Assembly: GCA_019925105.1 (NCBI GenBank)
Contig: JAHGAU010000008.1
Coordinates: 1,426,001 to 1,490,000 of the forward strand
Direction of reading: 5' to 3'
DNA length: 64,000 nt
Origin: Niebla homalea
Lineage: Eukaryota > Ascomycota > Lecanoromycetes > Lecanorales > Ramalinaceae
The notes beneath the pieces were generated by a model. It ran no database searches, was not told the origin of the DNA, and was given only the letters and a program-made list of their open reading frames with translations. This document shows, piece by piece, positions 48,028 through 60,196 of this stretch (position 1 is the first letter of the stretch; the number at the start of each line of letters is the position of its first letter). The position numbers were made by a program, and so were the translations under genes.

Positions 48028-48840
48028 TTGATGTCTACTACCTCGCCTTTTCTACGTCTGCTATATGAGGTTCGGTCAAATATATATGAACGTCTCCTCT
48101 TCTCCAACGAGCAAGCACACAAACCGAGCAATGGATGTGCGTTCCGGAATCAAGTTGGAGGTGTATTCTATCACCCATTCCGCACCCAATTCAGATACCT
48201 GCCCAACAGGATCTTGGGTATCAGTGGGTGGGGAACCTACGTATCACGACCAGCGCTGGAAATCGATTACTTGGGCAATCTGGACGAGAGGTCATGAGCC
48301 TCCATCATGAGAGTGAACTTCCAGATCCATCGCGAGTGCTGCGAGACCCTCTACGGACGACATATCTTTGATTTTGGCAATCAGAATGAATGCATCGTGC
48401 CTTTTCTACAGGACCTTACTGATGTCGGTCGAGCCTCACTGAAGCGCATCTCCATCACGAAGAGATCTCTGACCACACTCAAGGATTTCGACAAGTGCGA
48501 ATGGCAGACGGCTTGTGAGTACATTGCCCAGAACTTGTCTCTGGAACATCTATATCTCGTTGTCCGAGGCGTCAGATCCAGGTGGAATCGCCAATTCAGC
48601 CACAGCGGTTCCAGATATGAACACTCCCGCCTCAGCCTTCAATCTTTCATGCGGGATGAGAAATTTGAATGGGCAAGACAATTCAGTGCATCCCGAGGTC
48701 TGAAGGAATTGAATGTTTCGGCTGAGCTGGACTAAATATATCTGCCCAAATCAGAATTCATGGACTTCTATGCCGGATACTCGAAAATTATGGAGACAGA
48801 GTTTGCCGACCATCTGAAAAGTGTCATGCTTCATCGTTAA
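48028..48840 (+). pseudogene. 2EXR/F-box-like family pseudogene with two in-frame stops
   Basis: A single frame of 271 codons runs from ATG 48028 to TAA 48840, interrupted by TGA at 48295-48297 and TAA at 48733-48735. On either side of the stops the reading is coherent: SPFLRLLYEVRSNIYERLLF, then VNFQIHRECCETLYGRHIFD, IVPFLQDLTDVGRASLKRIS, LSLEHLYLVVRGV and, after the second stop, YLPKSEFMDFYAGYSKIM. This is the pattern of a large Pezizomycotina family with an N-terminal 2EXR/F-box-like motif. There is no frameshift; decay is by point mutation only, so inactivation looks recent. No intron removes either stop with normal signals. The function of intact members is unknown. Confidence 0.8.
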
Positions 48841-49411
48841 ATTCTCTGAGGCATGATAGAGACGGACGTATCAGTCCATTGATCGAAGCGGGTTTGTATA
48901 ACTTGGTAGCCCCTATAGCCACCAAGATCAATCACTTCTGGAAAGCGGAGTAACCTTAGATCCATTCAATTGAATGACTGCACATGATGAATTGATCTAC
49001 TCGGTTTGAGTGAATTATCTGACGTGAGAGACTTGCATTCAGAATTTGTTTTAACTCACTGAGACCCACCCAGTATTTTAGGTGGCAAAGATGTGGGGAG
49101 AGATTAGATAACGGATCTGGAGCTAATTCTACCCGCCGCTAAGATGTGTTAGCCCCTTTTGGAATTTCCAGCCTCTTGATTCTCTTGATTCGCCCAACCT
49201 CCTCCATGGCAACGATGGGTCATCACCCTCCAACACCAGCCACTCTAATGGCTAAGTTTAGATGCGAAAATGTTTCTGCAATGTTCTCCTGTACTTGTCC
49301 ACCCCGCTTGCGTCCTGCGCATATTCGTCTGCACTTATTCTCCGAAGATTCAAATACCACTAGGGCCAACACGATCCCATTCTCTTCTGATCTACCCACG
49401 CACAGTTCATC
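48841..49411. other. Intergenic region
   Basis: 3' region of the pseudogene and promoter of the secreted-protein gene. Nothing further recognised. Confidence 0.5.
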
Positions 49412-50236
49412 ATGCGCTCTCAATCATTGCTGTTGATCATCTTCTTCCTCTCGATATCACACATGTCTGCTGCTCTTCCGTTCATGCCACCTCAGCCTGC
49501 CCTTCAGCCTCGTGCTAAATACTCAGTGGTCGCGGTTGATGGCGGGTCGGGTAACAGTGCAGCAGCTACAATGTCGACCCCATCATCACCTACTACTGTG
49601 ATCCAGACGACCGATCAAACTCAGACGGTCACTGCTTCCGCAACGACACAGCCCTCCGTAACTACCACCATCGTCTCCATCCAGACTATCCAAGAACAAG
49701 GACCTACATCGACGATTGAAATACAGGTCACGAAAGACGTCACGCAGACTCCGGCTCCAGCAGCCAAGCCCAAGGTCGAAATTGTCAATGTGGAACAGGA
49801 CATCACCTCACCTGTCTCGACACAAACCACTGCGCAAACCGTGACTACCTCAACGACTGTCAGTCAAACCTTGACAGCGTCGACGTCTTGCGTGACATCA
49901 TCATCCTCCTCATCCTCCTCCTCATCAGCATCACAAACACTCACTCTCTTGCCTTCAACACCATCAACAGATCCAACTGTGTCGAGTACGATCTCTAGCT
50001 CATCCCCTGGTCGGACAGTAACTCCTCCAACCACAGTCCCTGCGTATGGGCAAGCAGACGCTGTTCAAGCTGGTGTCACTCTGATAGGGACAAGCACAGG
50101 GTCCACATCGAGACAAACAGTGACAAAGTTCGACAATGGGCTATGGCACACGTCGTATCCAGCATGGAATGTCACTTCAACCGTATACTCTACCGCCGTC
50201 ACAACGGCCACAGCCGTGGCTGTGACAGCTTGGTGA
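49412..50236 (+). CDS. Secreted Ser/Thr-rich protein
   Basis: An intronless frame of 274 residues. The N-terminus MRSQSLLLIIFFLSISHMSA is a clear signal peptide. The rest is dominated by Thr, Ser, Val and Pro ([40 protein letters not shown]), ideal for heavy O-mannosylation. Near the end a less repetitive stretch with KFDNGLWHTSYPAWNVTSTV has an N-glycosylation sequon and looks like the only folded or conserved part. The C-terminus (TATAVAVTAW) is mildly hydrophobic but lacks a convincing GPI signal. Likely a cell-wall or extracellular protein; no family is recognised. There are few Cys, so it is not a typical small effector. Confidence 0.85.
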   Translation: MRSQSLLLIIFFLSISHMSAALPFMPPQPALQPRAKYSVVAVDGGSGNSAAATMSTPSSPTTVIQTTDQTQTVTASATTQPSVTTTIVSIQTIQEQGPTSTIEIQVTKDVTQTPAPAAKPKVEIVNVEQDITSPVSTQTTAQTVTTSTTVSQTLTASTSCVTSSSSSSSSSSASQTLTLLPSTPSTDPTVSSTISSSSPGRTVTPPTTVPAYGQADAVQAGVTLIGTSTGSTSRQTVTKFDNGLWHTSYPAWNVTSTVYSTAVTTATAVAVTAW

Positions 50237-50888
50237 GAATGAACCGCTGCAGGCGATGCAGAGCCCACCATGGATGTCCCGGAAACTTTCTCGATCAAGG
50301 CTGAAGTCGCGCCCAAACTTACCACGAACGAAAAGATGCAACGATTCATGATTCACCTACCCTTTCAAGATAACGACCGCTCTATCAAGGCCCAAGGTGC
50401 AGATGAATTTGTGTCATCATCTTAGGAGATGCTGAGTGAGACGAAGAGCGTCGCCTGAAGCAGGTCACACGAATCAATGAAAGGGAACGAGGATCACCAC
50501 TTATCTATTTCTGTGTAAATGTTTTATGATTGAGCGTTGTGCATAGCAGTGGGATGAAAGAATGGATTAGATATGGCGCTTGACCGATCATTACACATAG
50601 ACTATAGAGACTAATGAACCAAAGTAATTTTCAACTCCTAAAGCTGCTCCCGTGCCATCCTTTTCATCGGACACCTCTGCTATATTGGTATACTGACAGC
50701 ACACATCCATCTCACATGCTAAGCGTGGTGGAGCACGGAGGAAATGCCCCTCGGGATTTTCCGCTCAGCGAGAGAGCGGGAGCGAACCCGCCCAGAATGA
50801 CAACCCATGACCTGTCCAGCACTGTTAGGCACAAAATGAGACTCGAATTCTATTGAGACTTGGATCCTAATACGCTCCTCCGCCCACC
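50237..50888. other. Intergenic region
   Basis: 3' region of the secreted-protein gene and promoter of vps35. A GC-rich block at 50.76-50.80 kb resembles a tRNA T-arm at first sight but lacks the conserved loop A (see rejected). Confidence 0.5.
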
Positions 50889-53800
50889 ATGTCTGACAGA
50901 ATGGGCTCGCCGCCCGCGATTGAGGACCAGGCGCGACTGCTAGAAGATGCCTTGATGATGGTGCGGCAGCAGTCCAATATGATGCGCAAATGCCTTCAGA
51001 CACCGGGCAAGCTCATGGATGCGCTGAAGTGCAGGTAACGGACCCCATCGTCCTCCGGTCTGCTATTTCTACTTGCGATCACGACGCTGACAACGGTCTT
51101 TCCCCCAGCTCCACCCTAGTCGCAGAGCTTCGAACCTCAAGTCTTGGACCCAAGCAATACTACGAACTCTACATGGCTGTCTTCGACGCTCTTCGTCACC
51201 TCTCCGCCTACCTACGTGAAGCTCACCCTGTCAACCACCTTGCAGATCTCTACGAATTGGTCCAATACGCCGGCAACATCGTACCCAGGCTATACCTAAT
51301 GATCACTGTAGGAACCGTTTACATGAGCATAGAAGATGCTCCAGTCAAAGAGATAATGAAGGATATGATGGAGATGAGTCGAGGGGTCCAGCATCCCATA
51401 CGTGGGCTCTTTCTGAGATACTACCTCAGTGGCCAGGCAAGAGACTCCTTACCCACAGGAAGTGGAGAAGGATTGGAAGGCAATCTGCAAGACTCCATCA
51501 GCTTTATCCTGACCAACTTCGTGGAGATGAACAAGCTGTGGGTTCGGTTGCAACATCAAGGGCACTCGCGCGAGAGGGAGCAGAGGACGAAGGAGCGACA
51601 AGAGTTGCAATTGCTGGTAGGGAGTAATCTCGTCCGGCTGAGCCAACTGGTGGATCTCGACACCTACAGGGATATCATATTACAACCCTTACTGCAACAA
51701 GTGGTGGCATGTAGAGATGTACTCGCCCAGGAGTATCTCCTCGAAGGTACGTTGGATTGGGTGGCTGGAGTGAGTAAATCTAATCGAAGCGCGCAGTCAT
51801 CACCCAAGTCTTCCCAGACGAATTCCATCTTAACACGCTCGACCAATTACTGGGCGCTATCGCACAATTAAACCCGCACGTCAACATGAAGGCCATAGTG
51901 ATTGGGCTCATGGACCGCTTGTCAGCCTACGCTGCACGCGACTCCGAATCTAATTCACCAAAGGCACGTGAGAAAGCCGAGGAAGAAGCCACAGCCAACT
52001 TGTTAGAGAAGCTACGGATATCAAGAGAAACAAAAGCCAAAGAACCCAAAGCAAACGGGGTGGGGAGCGATCAGACTAACGGAAACCAAGTCAATGGCGA
52101 TAGACCTCCGGATTCTGGTGAGGGCACCAAGCCCACTGATGGAGAAGGCGACAAGCCAAATGGCCCAGAAGATGGCGAGACGTCTCTACCCAGTAAGGGT
52201 GGCATACCGGACGATGTAAAGCTCTACGAGATCTTCTATGAACAGGTCACACATCTAGTGAATGTTCAACGACTACATATTCAGGACACGATTGCTCTAC
52301 TTGTATCTTTATCTAATCTTGCTCTGTAAGTTCTGGTCTTTGCCGCTGAACATGCCGAGCTGACTGAAAGCGCAGTAATATATACCCTGAGAGACTAGGT
52401 CATTGCGAGCCATACCATTGCCGTCCATCATACTGACTGTCCTGCTGTAGAATATGTCGATCAGATTCTTGCGTACGCCAATAGAAAAGTTGCTGATTAC
52501 GCCAACAGCGCTGACCTTCACTCTGCCGCAACCCAATCAAACATACTTGCTCTTCTCCTGGCACCGATAAAATCCTACATCTCCCTCTTTACCGCTCTCG
52601 CTCTCCCTAGCTTCATCCCGCTTCTTCACGCTCAAACATACCCCACACGAAGGGCAGTAGCCGGTGAAGTAGTCCGCAGCGTACTCCGCAACCAAACCAA
52701 AATCACCACCCTGGAGCACCTAGATGGTGTTCTCGAAATACTGCTCGTCCTCATCAAAGAAGGCATGCAACAGCCCGCCGGCTATCCAGGCGTCCCTAGC
52801 CAACGGCGCGGTGCCGAAACCGATGAGACAATTCTGGAACAAGGCTGGCTCGCACGGATGGTCCATCTTCTTCAATCCCCTGACAATGACACGCAATTCA
52901 AGCTCCTCCAAACCACTCGCAGGGCCTTCTCAGACGGCAACGAACGTATCAGATACACCACCCCGGCTCTCCTTACCACCTCCATCAAATTAGCCCGCAA
53001 GTACAAATCAAGAGAACACTTTGACGACAACTGGTCGGCACAATCCTCGGCCCTCTATAAGTTCATGCACTCCTCCATCTCTGCGCTCTACACACGCAAC
53101 GGGGCGGCCGATCTTTGCCTGCGGCTGTTCATCTCATGTGGGCAGGTTGCTGATCAGGGTGGTTTTGAGGAAGTGGCATATGAGTTCTTCGCGCAGGCTT
53201 TCACTATCTATGAGGAAGCCGTCAGTGACAGCCGTGCTCAATTCCAGGCAGTGTGCGTGATTGCAGGGGCGTTGCATGGTACGAGGGGCTTTGGAAAGGA
53301 AAATTACGACACGTTGATCACAAAGGCGGCTTTGCATGGGAGTAAGTTATTGAAGAAGCCGGATCAGTGCCGGGCGGTGTATCTGGCGAGTCATTTATGG
53401 TGGGCGGTAGAGATTGGGGCGAGAGGAGAGGAGGATCCGAAGAATGTAAGCTCGCAACCTTCGATCATGTCTTCCCTGAGATTGACCCTGGTGGGTGCTT
53501 GACGTTGAAGCTGACACCAAGACAAGCTCTACCGTGACGGCAAGCGCGTGCTAGAGTGCTTACAGCGGGCCCTACGGGTAGCCGATGCATGCATGGACAC
53601 GGCCGTGTCGGTGGAATTGTTTGTCGAGATCTTGAACCGATATGTCTACTATTTTGATCAGCAGAACGAGACTGTGAGTAAACATTCACGCTCTTCCCAA
53701 CCACCCTTTACCTTTCGCCCAGTCGTTTCCTTCTGGCTTTCTTGATCTTCTCGCTTGAGAGTGACACTGCAGTCCACCATTACCCCCCAAAATATTCTCC

Positions 53801-54001
53801 ACTCCTCTCCGGCTGCCCCGGTCTAATATTCAACAGGTAACCACCAAATACCTCAACGGCCTCATCGAGCTGATCCATTCAAATCTTGCCACCAATGAGC
53901 AGACCTCCAGTCTGGAGGCACCGCGGAAACACTTCTTGCGAACGCTCGAGTACATCCGGAGCAGGGAGTACGAGGGCGTTGTCACGGAAGCGAAATCGTG
54001 A
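50889..54001 (+). CDS. vps35: Retromer subunit Vps35
   Basis: Seven exons (50889-51034, 51109-51746, 51797-52325, 52376-52398, 52451-53445, 53527-53673, 53837-54001) keep phase and give 880 residues. The N-terminal part has [20 protein letters not shown] and the Vps26-binding motif [30 protein letters not shown] and [20 protein letters not shown] follow, then the alpha-solenoid to the C-terminal Vps29-binding region ([40 protein letters not shown]). An acidic, low-complexity insert ([18 protein letters not shown]) lies near residue 390. Vps35 is the scaffold of the retromer, returning cargo from endosomes to the Golgi. Exon 4 is only 23 nt but supplies the conserved IYPERL. Confidence 0.96.
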
Positions 54002-54300
54002 TGGGAACGGGAGGGCGGGGAAGTGTAGATAGATATGTATAGTACTCGGGTGTGAGAGTGGCTATTAGGGATGGTGGTAGCAGTGGAAAAGTTGAACATA
54101 ATCTTCGAATACATGTACGAGAATGGTGACAAATATAACTTCACCAGCAACGGATCGATCCCCCCCAATCAACTCAATCTCCATCCGCTTTTCTCCCCCT
54201 TTCATCGCTGGATGCATCGAATTACACCCCAATCCGTCCCGGACAAACTCGAACCCCCTTCCAGCGTCGAATCAGCCGTTCGAAACATAACCGCACGCTG

Positions 54301-54340
54301 CCATCCATCCACCCATCCACCCATCCATCCATCCATCCAT
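54301..54340. repeat. (CCAT)n microsatellite, interrupted
   Basis: About ten CCAT units with two CCAC variants. Confidence 0.95.
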
Positions 54341-54737
54341 TTGAGCACTCACCGCCACAGAGCCAGCCAGCCAAATCCTTGAGGAATCCATCACGCCAAC
54401 TGCTTGCCCCCGCCCACAACCCTCTCCTGCACTACCGACACACCAGCTCTGTCTGTTATTGTTATTGTTGTTATAGTCGTTTCCTCCGCGCCATTATCGT
54501 TCCAACGGCTGGGCGGCGGGATGGCTGATCCATCGTTTCGTTTTGTCCGCGGTGTTTTTCAACGATCGGTGCTGTCTGTCCACATCATGCCCCTTCCCCC
54601 ATTCCCTATATAATCCATCATCATCATCATCCCACCTCCCCCACCCCTACCCAAAAGGCTGGCCGGCGTGATCAAAATTCCCACGCCCTTGCTGTCCGGT
54701 TGTTTGGGGGGCCTGATATGGCGGTGAATGTGAGTAA

Positions 54738-54761
54738 GGTAGGTAGGTAGGTAGGTAGGTA
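54738..54761. repeat. (GTAG)n microsatellite
   Basis: About six perfect GGTA/GTAG units in tandem. Confidence 0.95.
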
Positions 54762-55192
54762 CCCGAGGCGCGGGTGTGGTTCAAGCCAATAGGGGTCTTT
54801 TTTGGTGCGTAGGTAAAGAAAAAAACAGTCCGCGGGGATTCAACGCTGGCGGGATGGGGTTTCGCCCCTTTTGGGAGTTGGGTTGGAAAAACGGGGGGAG
54901 AGCGAGGAGGGTTGGGGAATTTTGCTTACATATGTTTGATGGGGATTTCACTATGTACTCGGCCGTTTCTGGCGCACGTTGAGATCATAAATACAGAACA
55001 GGTAGGTACGTTCGCTTTTGGATGGTATTTTCAAGCATGCCGCCACATTGAAACCTCTTGGTATCTCACTTCCAGAAAGCGAGGTTCGTCAACTCCGGAA
55101 ACGCCCACGCATTTTTCAAAGTACCCAGGGACTCCAAGTCCTGAAAAAAGAGGTGGATTAAATGGCGAGGATGGACTGTGGAAAAGTAGGGA

Positions 55193-57626
55193 CTATTCAA
55201 AAGTCCAGTGCGATCCTTCATTCGGCTTGTCGCGCTTGATCTTCGTCTTAAGGTTGGCTCTCCGTGCCTTTTCTTTTTCTAATTCCATAATCATGTCAGC
55301 CTTTTCCTTCCCAGTATTCAATGAAGTACGGCATTTGCAAAAGGGGAAAAGAAGAACAGGGAGTGGATCTGCTGACCTTCATCATACACCAAAAACTCAT
55401 GCAAAGCACTCCCACCCGGCACCATCGGTAGGACAGGTACCTTCTTATCCGTCACCACCTCGAGAAGCGCAGGCCCATCACTGTCAATCAGCCACTGTAG
55501 CTTGTTCTCCACATCCCCCGGCGCTATACACCTTTCCGCCTGCACGCCCATTGCTTCCGCTAATTTGACGAAATCCGGATTCTTCTGATGCGTATGCGCG
55601 AATCGGTCCTCGTAGAAGAGGGACTGCCATTGCGTGACCATGCCTTGTTCCTCATTATTCAGGATAATAATTTTGACCCCGATGTTGAACTGCGCTGCTG
55701 TGCTCAACTCTGTGAGGGTCATGTTGAACGACGCGTCGCCATCGATATCAATGACGAGGGCCTCCGGCCGAGCGACTTTGGCCCCAATGGCCGCAGGTAA
55801 GCCATAGCCCATTGTGCCTAGCCCACCAGAAGTGATCATGGTGCGCGGGTGGCGCCAGCGGAAGTGCTGGGCCGTCCACATCTGATGCTGACCCACCCCA
55901 GTGGTGATGACGGTGGATTCCTTCCGGTGGGCGGTCATGTTGCTGAGCTTCTCGATGACGGATTGCGGCTTGATGAGACCGTCGGCGGTTTCTTTCTCGT
56001 AGGCGAAGGGGAATCGCTTTTTCCAATCGGAAATCTGAGCGAACCAATCCGGACGGCTGTCGACGGCCTTTATTTGTGGGAGTAGGAGAGCGAGATTGGC
56101 GGCGACATCACCTTCGACGGCTTCGTTGGCCTGGACAACTTTGTTGATGTTCTTAGGGAGGATCTCGAAGTGCACAATGCCGCCCCGATTTTCGGCCGCG
56201 GCAGCTTTGGCTTGTGGAGCGAAACGGCCAATTGCGCCGGTCACACGATCGTCGAAGCGGGCGCCAAGGGCGATGATTAGGTCGGCTTCTTGCATAGCCA
56301 TGTTGGCGTAGGGAGAGCCGTGCATGCCCAGCATGTGTAAGGATTTTTCATCGAGTTCGTCGAATCCACCCAGACCCTGGACTGTCGTTGTGACGGGGAT
56401 TTTGGCTTTCTCAGAGAACTCTTTGAGTACTTGGGGACCTTCTGGTAAAGCAATCACACCTTGACCCGCGTAAACGACTGGTTTCTTGGCAATGTTGACA
56501 AGTCGTGCAACGCGCTGGATGGAGGCCTCTAGTCGCTTCTTGCTTAGATCTCGTGCGGCAAGGCTGGCAGCACTGGGGTGGAATGGCAGAGTACTCGAGG
56601 CAGGGATCGGCCGTCTAAGAATGTTGGCTTGAACATCCTTAGGCATATCCACCAGGACAGGTCCTGGTCTCCCACTTGTAGCAATCTCAAATGCTTCTCT
56701 GATCCGCATTGGCATCTCGGCCACATCCTTGACCATTACATTCCATTTTGTGCAAGCTCTGGATATGCCCACCACATCAGCTTCCTGAAAAGCATCCGAT
56801 CCAATGGCGCTGGTGACCACCTGGCCTGAGAAGACAACAAGAGGGGTCCCGTCCAGCAGCGCATCCTGCATTGGGGTGATCACATTGGTAGCCCCCGGAC
56901 CAGATGTGACCAGAACAACGCCGGGCTTGCCAGAAGCTCTTGCGTATCCCTCAGCCATGTGGCCGGCGCCTTGCTCATGCCGGGGTAGGATGAATTCGAA
57001 ATGTTTGGAGTTGTAGATGGCGTCGAACACGGGGAGGATGGCACCGCCAGGGTAGCCGACTGGAACACGCCTTTAGCTATGGGATTCTTGATCATACAGG
57101 GTTGGTAACTCACAAACATGCTTCACTCCTTGTCGTAACATCATTTCGTGAAAGATGGCGCCCCCACTCAGCCCCACGAAGCTAGAAAATGAGCCAGTGA
57201 GTCAATTGATCCACAGAATTCGTAGGCCACAAATCGTGAATACAGACGCAGCGGGTGAGACTCACGAGTCGTCCATTTGAGGAGTTTGTTGGTATTTAAG
57301 TGGGTGTACCTCATTCCGCCTGGAGTCTTGATTGAAGGCTGGACTGGGTGTAGGTCTTTCTTGTCTATCATTGCGTGCAACTTCAGCCATTGAGTTCTTG
57401 GTGATTGGACAAATCCCCAAACTTACGCGGCAGTGGCAGCTGCAGTACTTTGCCCTCGTTTTGAAGCATCCTTGGTCGTTGTAGCGATTTGTGTAGACTT
57501 TCGATGAGGGGATATTGCGGCGACAGGAAGACTAATCGTGAAATGTCGACAATCTTGAACGTGACATGGCTGTTGCCAGCGCAGAGCGCAAATAGCGGTT
57601 CTTGTAGGTTTGGTCTTCAGCATCAT
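55193..57626 (-). CDS. ilv2: Acetolactate synthase catalytic subunit Ilv2
   Basis: Exons 57626-57427, 57364-57266, 57181-57114, 57059-about 55390, and a last exon 55306-55193, about 716 residues. The first 65 residues are basic and acid-poor (mitochondrial presequence). Conserved motifs: DDSFVGLSGGAIFHEMMLRQ, VFGYPGGAILPVFDAIYN (formed across a splice), FILPRHEQGAGHMAEGYARA, LVTSGPGATNVITPMQDAL, and the thiamine-diphosphate site IDGDASFNMTLTELS with IILNNEEQGM. It makes acetolactate from pyruvate, the first common step to valine, leucine and isoleucine. The 3' end is uncertain: without the last splice the frame ends at 55318. With it, a Lys/Glu-rich tail (MIMELEKEKARRANLKTK) is added. Confidence 0.95.
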
Positions 57627-58633
57627 GAACACGATAAAGGAGTGAGTGGAGAGATGTGGTGGAAAGGACAGTAGTATCTTGGTGGTTGGTGGTGAATGAG
57701 TCAAATCTCCAATTCTCCAACTCTTCAAATCTTGGTCTTCTTGAAGCGCACAACCAAAATCGCGGAAACTCAAAATTTAACCCCGATGTCGGCCCGGATT
57801 TGTGTGGGGAAATGGAGCCCACAAGCACTGAAGAAAATTGAACATCTTAACCTCCAGCCTGCTCAGTAACTAATTCTACAACCCTACGGAAAAGTTTTAT
57901 GACTCTCCTAATGAAATTCCTATGTTCAAGATCAAGAGTTCGTGTTCTCAACAGCGGCTGCTGCTCCACACGATACCTCACTATAAAGCCGTTTGCCTTC
58001 CACATCTTTTCGCTTCTCAAGCAACCCAATTGGACAAGAACCTATCGTTCTCTTTCCTTACTTGGCCTTGTAGGCGAAGATCTAGCAGGCTTTAGTGATA
58101 GCTTGTACGAATTTGAGCAAGCTACTGGATGACTAACTCTGTCGTCTGCCAATTGCGAGCCATTTCAAAAGCCATGTTTGCAATTACCGTTGAATTTGTT
58201 CTCCTTCTAAATCTTGGCCTTGTAATGGCAGTCAGAAAATCTGACCACAACATTGACGTGTAGATTGATTTGCGAGCCTACCAGTGGAATGTTATGCTCC
58301 ACAAATAATTCCACTAGAGACAGACTATAAGCTAGTATATTCCTTCACAGAGCACAGTCGAGCTGGTGTGAGGCCATATCAAAATCACCCAGCCTGTTTC
58401 TGTTTGTATGAGGACCTTCTAATCGTCTTACAACAGCTGTAGTTTCGATCTTGGAAGCGTTTCTCTGAGTACGCCAGTGAGTTCTCCACTCACCGAGGTC
58501 CAAGACTAATTCCTTGATGTTTCTTACCTTTTAATGCTCAGTACAGCTTCCAATATCTATACTTACTAAGCTTTGTAATTCTTGTATCCTGTGCATTGTC
58601 TTGTTGGGTGATTTTTCAATTCCATTCCTAAAG
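57627..58633. other. Divergent promoter region of ilv2 and gal1
   Basis: About 1 kb, relatively AT-rich, with no supportable gene. Expected to hold both promoters; the 70 bases before the gal1 ATG are pyrimidine-rich. Confidence 0.5.
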
Positions 58634-60196
58634 ATGCCTGGATCAACCATGAACGATCCAGTACCGGTGATTAAGGATGTCGACAATCTCTACACACCAG
58701 ATGATCTTTCATCTCAAAAGAAACGTTTCTCGAATCTTGTCGATGTATTCAAAGCAAGTTTCATGACCATGCCTGAATTCGTTGCGAGAAGTCCTGGAAG
58801 AGTTAATATCATTGGCGAGCATATTGACTACTCCCTCTATGAGGTCCTACCAATGGCAATAGCAGCAGATGTGCTCATTGCCGTCTCTCCTATACCACGT
58901 CGTGCTGGTGAAGGAGTGAGCGTGTCACTGAGCAATGTCAACTCGGCAAAATTCCAAAATGCCTCATTCGAGGTGCCAGATCATGGCAACATTGATATTG
59001 ACGCCTCGGAGCTTCAATGGTTCAATTACTTTAAGTCAGGTTTCCGTGGCGCTGTCGAGTTACTGCAGAAGCGAATCCCTGGCTTTACCCCTTGCGGAAT
59101 GAACGTGCTTGTGGATGGTAACGTGCCTGCAGGCGGTGGCTTATCCAGCAGCGCCGCGTTCGTCTGCGCCAGCGCTTTGGCCGTGCTTCGTGCCAATGGC
59201 CAGGATCAAGTCATCAAGAAAGATCTGGTGGAGCTTGCCATTGTCTCCGAAAGATCTGTAGGTGTCAATTCAGGTGGCATGGACCAAGCCGCCTCCGTCT
59301 TCACCATTAGAGGTGATGCAGTGAGTGTGACCTTCTTTCCAGAGCTCAAAGCCGAGGCCATCAAATTTCCAGAGCTAGATCCCCCCATCACATTCATGAT
59401 AGCTCAAAGCTTTGTCGCCGCCGATAAACATGTTACCGCACCAAAGCATTACAACCTGCGTGTGGTTGAATGTACTCTTGCCGCCGAGGTTCTCGCTGCA
59501 AAACTTGACGTCAGTCTCACAGATGACGCCGGGCCGCTAGGTCGCAGCCTGAGAGGGCTCCAGTCAGCTTATTTCGAAAAGGCCGGATCGCGAGACCATG
59601 ATGATAAGTCCAAACTGGAACAATTGCTTTCACTGACTAAAAAGCATCTGGAGCCGCAAGGCTACACTCGTAATGAAATTGCCTCTATTCTTTCGATATC
59701 CGAACTTGAGTTGGAGAAGAGGTTCATGACAAAGTTCCGCGTTGAGACCGAACGCTTCCACCTCCAACAGCGCGCTCGGCATGTGTTTGAGGAAGCACTT
59801 CGCGTCTTAGCGTTCAAAGAGTTGCTTCAATCACCTCCTGAAGATGGAAGTCTATTATCACGGCTAGGTGAACTGATGAACCAGACGCAGTTTTCATGTC
59901 GTGAAGTCTATGAGTGTAGCTGTCCTGAATTGGACCAGCTTTGCGACATTGCACGAGAGGCTGGCTCGTACGGTAGCAGGCTCACGGGTGCAGGTTGGGG
60001 CGGCTGCACAGTCCATCTAGTGCCGAAGGAAAAGGTGGACGCAATCGAAGCTGCGTGGGAGGAGAAGTATTATAAGAGGAGGGATTCCTCCATGACAAAG
60101 CAGAAGATGGCTGATGCCGCTGCTGTGGTCGTCAGTGAGCCGGGTCATGGCTCCATGGTGTATGTCAAGGGTACAGGCTCAGGGATCATATGCTGA
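58634..60196 (+). CDS. gal1: Galactokinase
   Basis: An intronless frame of 520 residues. It has the galactokinase signature PGRVNIIGEHIDYSLYEVLP near residue 55, the GHMP-kinase ATP loop VPAGGGLSSSAAFVCASAL, the VNSGGMDQAASVF block and the C-terminal GSRLTGAGWGGCTVHLVPKE. Length and the extended middle region fit fungal Gal1/Gal3-type proteins. The SSSAA stretch that S. cerevisiae Gal3 lacks is intact, so this should be a catalytic kinase converting galactose to galactose-1-phosphate in the Leloir pathway. The start was set at the ATG before PGSTMNDPVPVIK; the frame is open further up but only through non-ATG codons. Confidence 0.97.
   Translation: MPGSTMNDPVPVIKDVDNLYTPDDLSSQKKRFSNLVDVFKASFMTMPEFVARSPGRVNIIGEHIDYSLYEVLPMAIAADVLIAVSPIPRRAGEGVSVSLSNVNSAKFQNASFEVPDHGNIDIDASELQWFNYFKSGFRGAVELLQKRIPGFTPCGMNVLVDGNVPAGGGLSSSAAFVCASALAVLRANGQDQVIKKDLVELAIVSERSVGVNSGGMDQAASVFTIRGDAVSVTFFPELKAEAIKFPELDPPITFMIAQSFVAADKHVTAPKHYNLRVVECTLAAEVLAAKLDVSLTDDAGPLGRSLRGLQSAYFEKAGSRDHDDKSKLEQLLSLTKKHLEPQGYTRNEIASILSISELELEKRFMTKFRVETERFHLQQRARHVFEEALRVLAFKELLQSPPEDGSLLSRLGELMNQTQFSCREVYECSCPELDQLCDIAREAGSYGSRLTGAGWGGCTVHLVPKEKVDAIEAAWEEKYYKRRDSSMTKQKMADAAAVVVSEPGHGSMVYVKGTGSGIIC

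Larger units (their letters stand above)
54002..55192. other. Convergent intergenic region with microsatellites
   Basis: 3' regions of vps35 (+) and ilv2 (-). It contains CCAT and GTAG microsatellites and a short TTATTG run near 54.45 kb. No gene is supported. Confidence 0.5.

Noticed and set aside
50755..50800. tRNA-like T-arm (GGGTTCGCTCCCGC on the minus strand)
   Set aside because: The loop lacks the conserved A58, and no acceptor stem or anticodon arm can be folded around it.
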